This document shows, piece by piece, positions 63,863 to 64,000 of a stretch of DNA of 64,000 bases. Below the pieces are notes generated by a model. That model saw only the letters and a program-made list of their open reading frames with translations, made no database searches and was not told where the DNA came from. Origin of the DNA: Pseudomonas sp. UFMG81 (lineage in GTDB: Bacteria; Pseudomonadota; Gammaproteobacteria; Pseudomonadales; Pseudomonadaceae). The stretch lies in NCBI RefSeq assembly GCF_015354575.1, contig NZ_JACAFQ010000001.1, forward strand, positions 124,001-188,000, given 5' to 3'. How positions within the stretch are numbered: position 1 is the stretch's first letter; the number at the start of each line of letters is the position of its first letter. A program made the translations under genes and the position numbers.

Positions 63863-64000
63863 TCAGATGCTCTCCAGCTCGGACCACTCTTCCTCGGTCA
63901 TCATCTTGTCCAGCTCGACCAGGATCAGCAGCTCGCCGTTCTTGTTGCACACGCCCTGGATGAACTTGGCCGACTCTTCGTTGCCCACGTTCGGCGCGGT
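63863..64000 (-). CDS. cheW: CheW chemotaxis coupling protein, C-terminal end (cut by window edge)
   Basis: The last 45 codons of a CheW-like protein, continuous with the window edge. Sequence includes KFIQGVCNKNGELLILVELD, typical of the CheW C terminus, and the protein ends ELESI. CheW links chemoreceptors, such as the one at the left edge, to the kinase CheA. The DUF2802 gene follows after one base. Confidence 0.88.
   Translation of the reverse strand, partial: TAPNVGNEESAKFIQGVCNKNGELLILVELDKMMTEEEWSELESI

Overview
The window is a GC-rich chromosomal segment that fits a Pseudomonas of the P. putida group. The evidence is the gene content (a complete ccm operon, a purine-to-glyoxylate block, a polar-flagellar/chemotaxis cluster and a BvgAS-like phosphorelay) and the many paired REP palindromes typical of that group. 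I see no rRNA, tRNA, CRISPR array, insertion sequence or prophage. About 57 protein genes are supported; the genes cut by the left and right edges are an MCP and cheW.

Layout. (1) 1-13.1 kb is housekeeping: end of a chemoreceptor, an RluA-type pseudouridine synthase, a small gene behind a near-perfect LexA box, a glutaredoxin-like protein, an Amt transporter with an NtrC-like site, a YqjD/YqjE-like membrane trio, dGTPase, a BvgA/BvgS-like two-component pair, YggL and PBP4. (2) 13.5-31.5 kb is purine breakdown: uraH, then puuE-uraD-allA-puuD-permease and two Tsx-like porins, DUF808, a RutR-like TetR regulator, a GlcG-like protein divergent from gcl-hyi-glxR-ttuD-pykF, and a urea transporter. 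Together they carry urate to allantoate, and ureidoglycolate to urea plus glyoxylate and on to pyruvate. The allantoicase step is not encoded here. (3) 31.5-45.4 kb is mixed: a K+ channel with a zinc-ribbon tail, an orphan sulfate-binding protein, regulators, an NCS1 transporter with a hydantoin-racemase-like protein and a D-amino-acid dehydrogenase, FKBP, GFA and 2-hydroxyacid dehydrogenase genes. (4) 44.9-52.3 kb, minus strand, is ccmABCDEFGHI plus a lipoprotein gene. (5) 52.4-64 kb is a FliA-type promoter, fliK, an FlhB C-terminal-domain protein, three large tandem paralogous toxin-like genes, then DUF2802 and cheW on the opposite strand.

The most striking feature is the toxin trio (54.5-63.3 kb). 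Each protein of 915-960 residues pairs an N-terminal region like that of Pseudomonas dermonecrotic-toxin-type proteins with a central hydrophobic stretch and a C-terminal TcdA/TcdB-type glycosyltransferase domain with an intact DxDD motif. The genes sit inside the flagellar/chemotaxis cluster, directly after the two type III export-switch proteins, with no immunity gene, signal peptide or dedicated secretion gene visible.

The second system-level signal is the palindrome TTGTATACAA (one variant). It occurs upstream of uraH, puuE, the GlcG-like gene, gcl and the NCS1 transporter, and also just before the fliK start codon. It looks like the operator of a FadR/GntR-type regulator not encoded in the window, and would tie purine use to flagellar hook-length control. 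Five leaders also carry A-rich Hfq/Crc-like motifs, which suggests catabolite repression.
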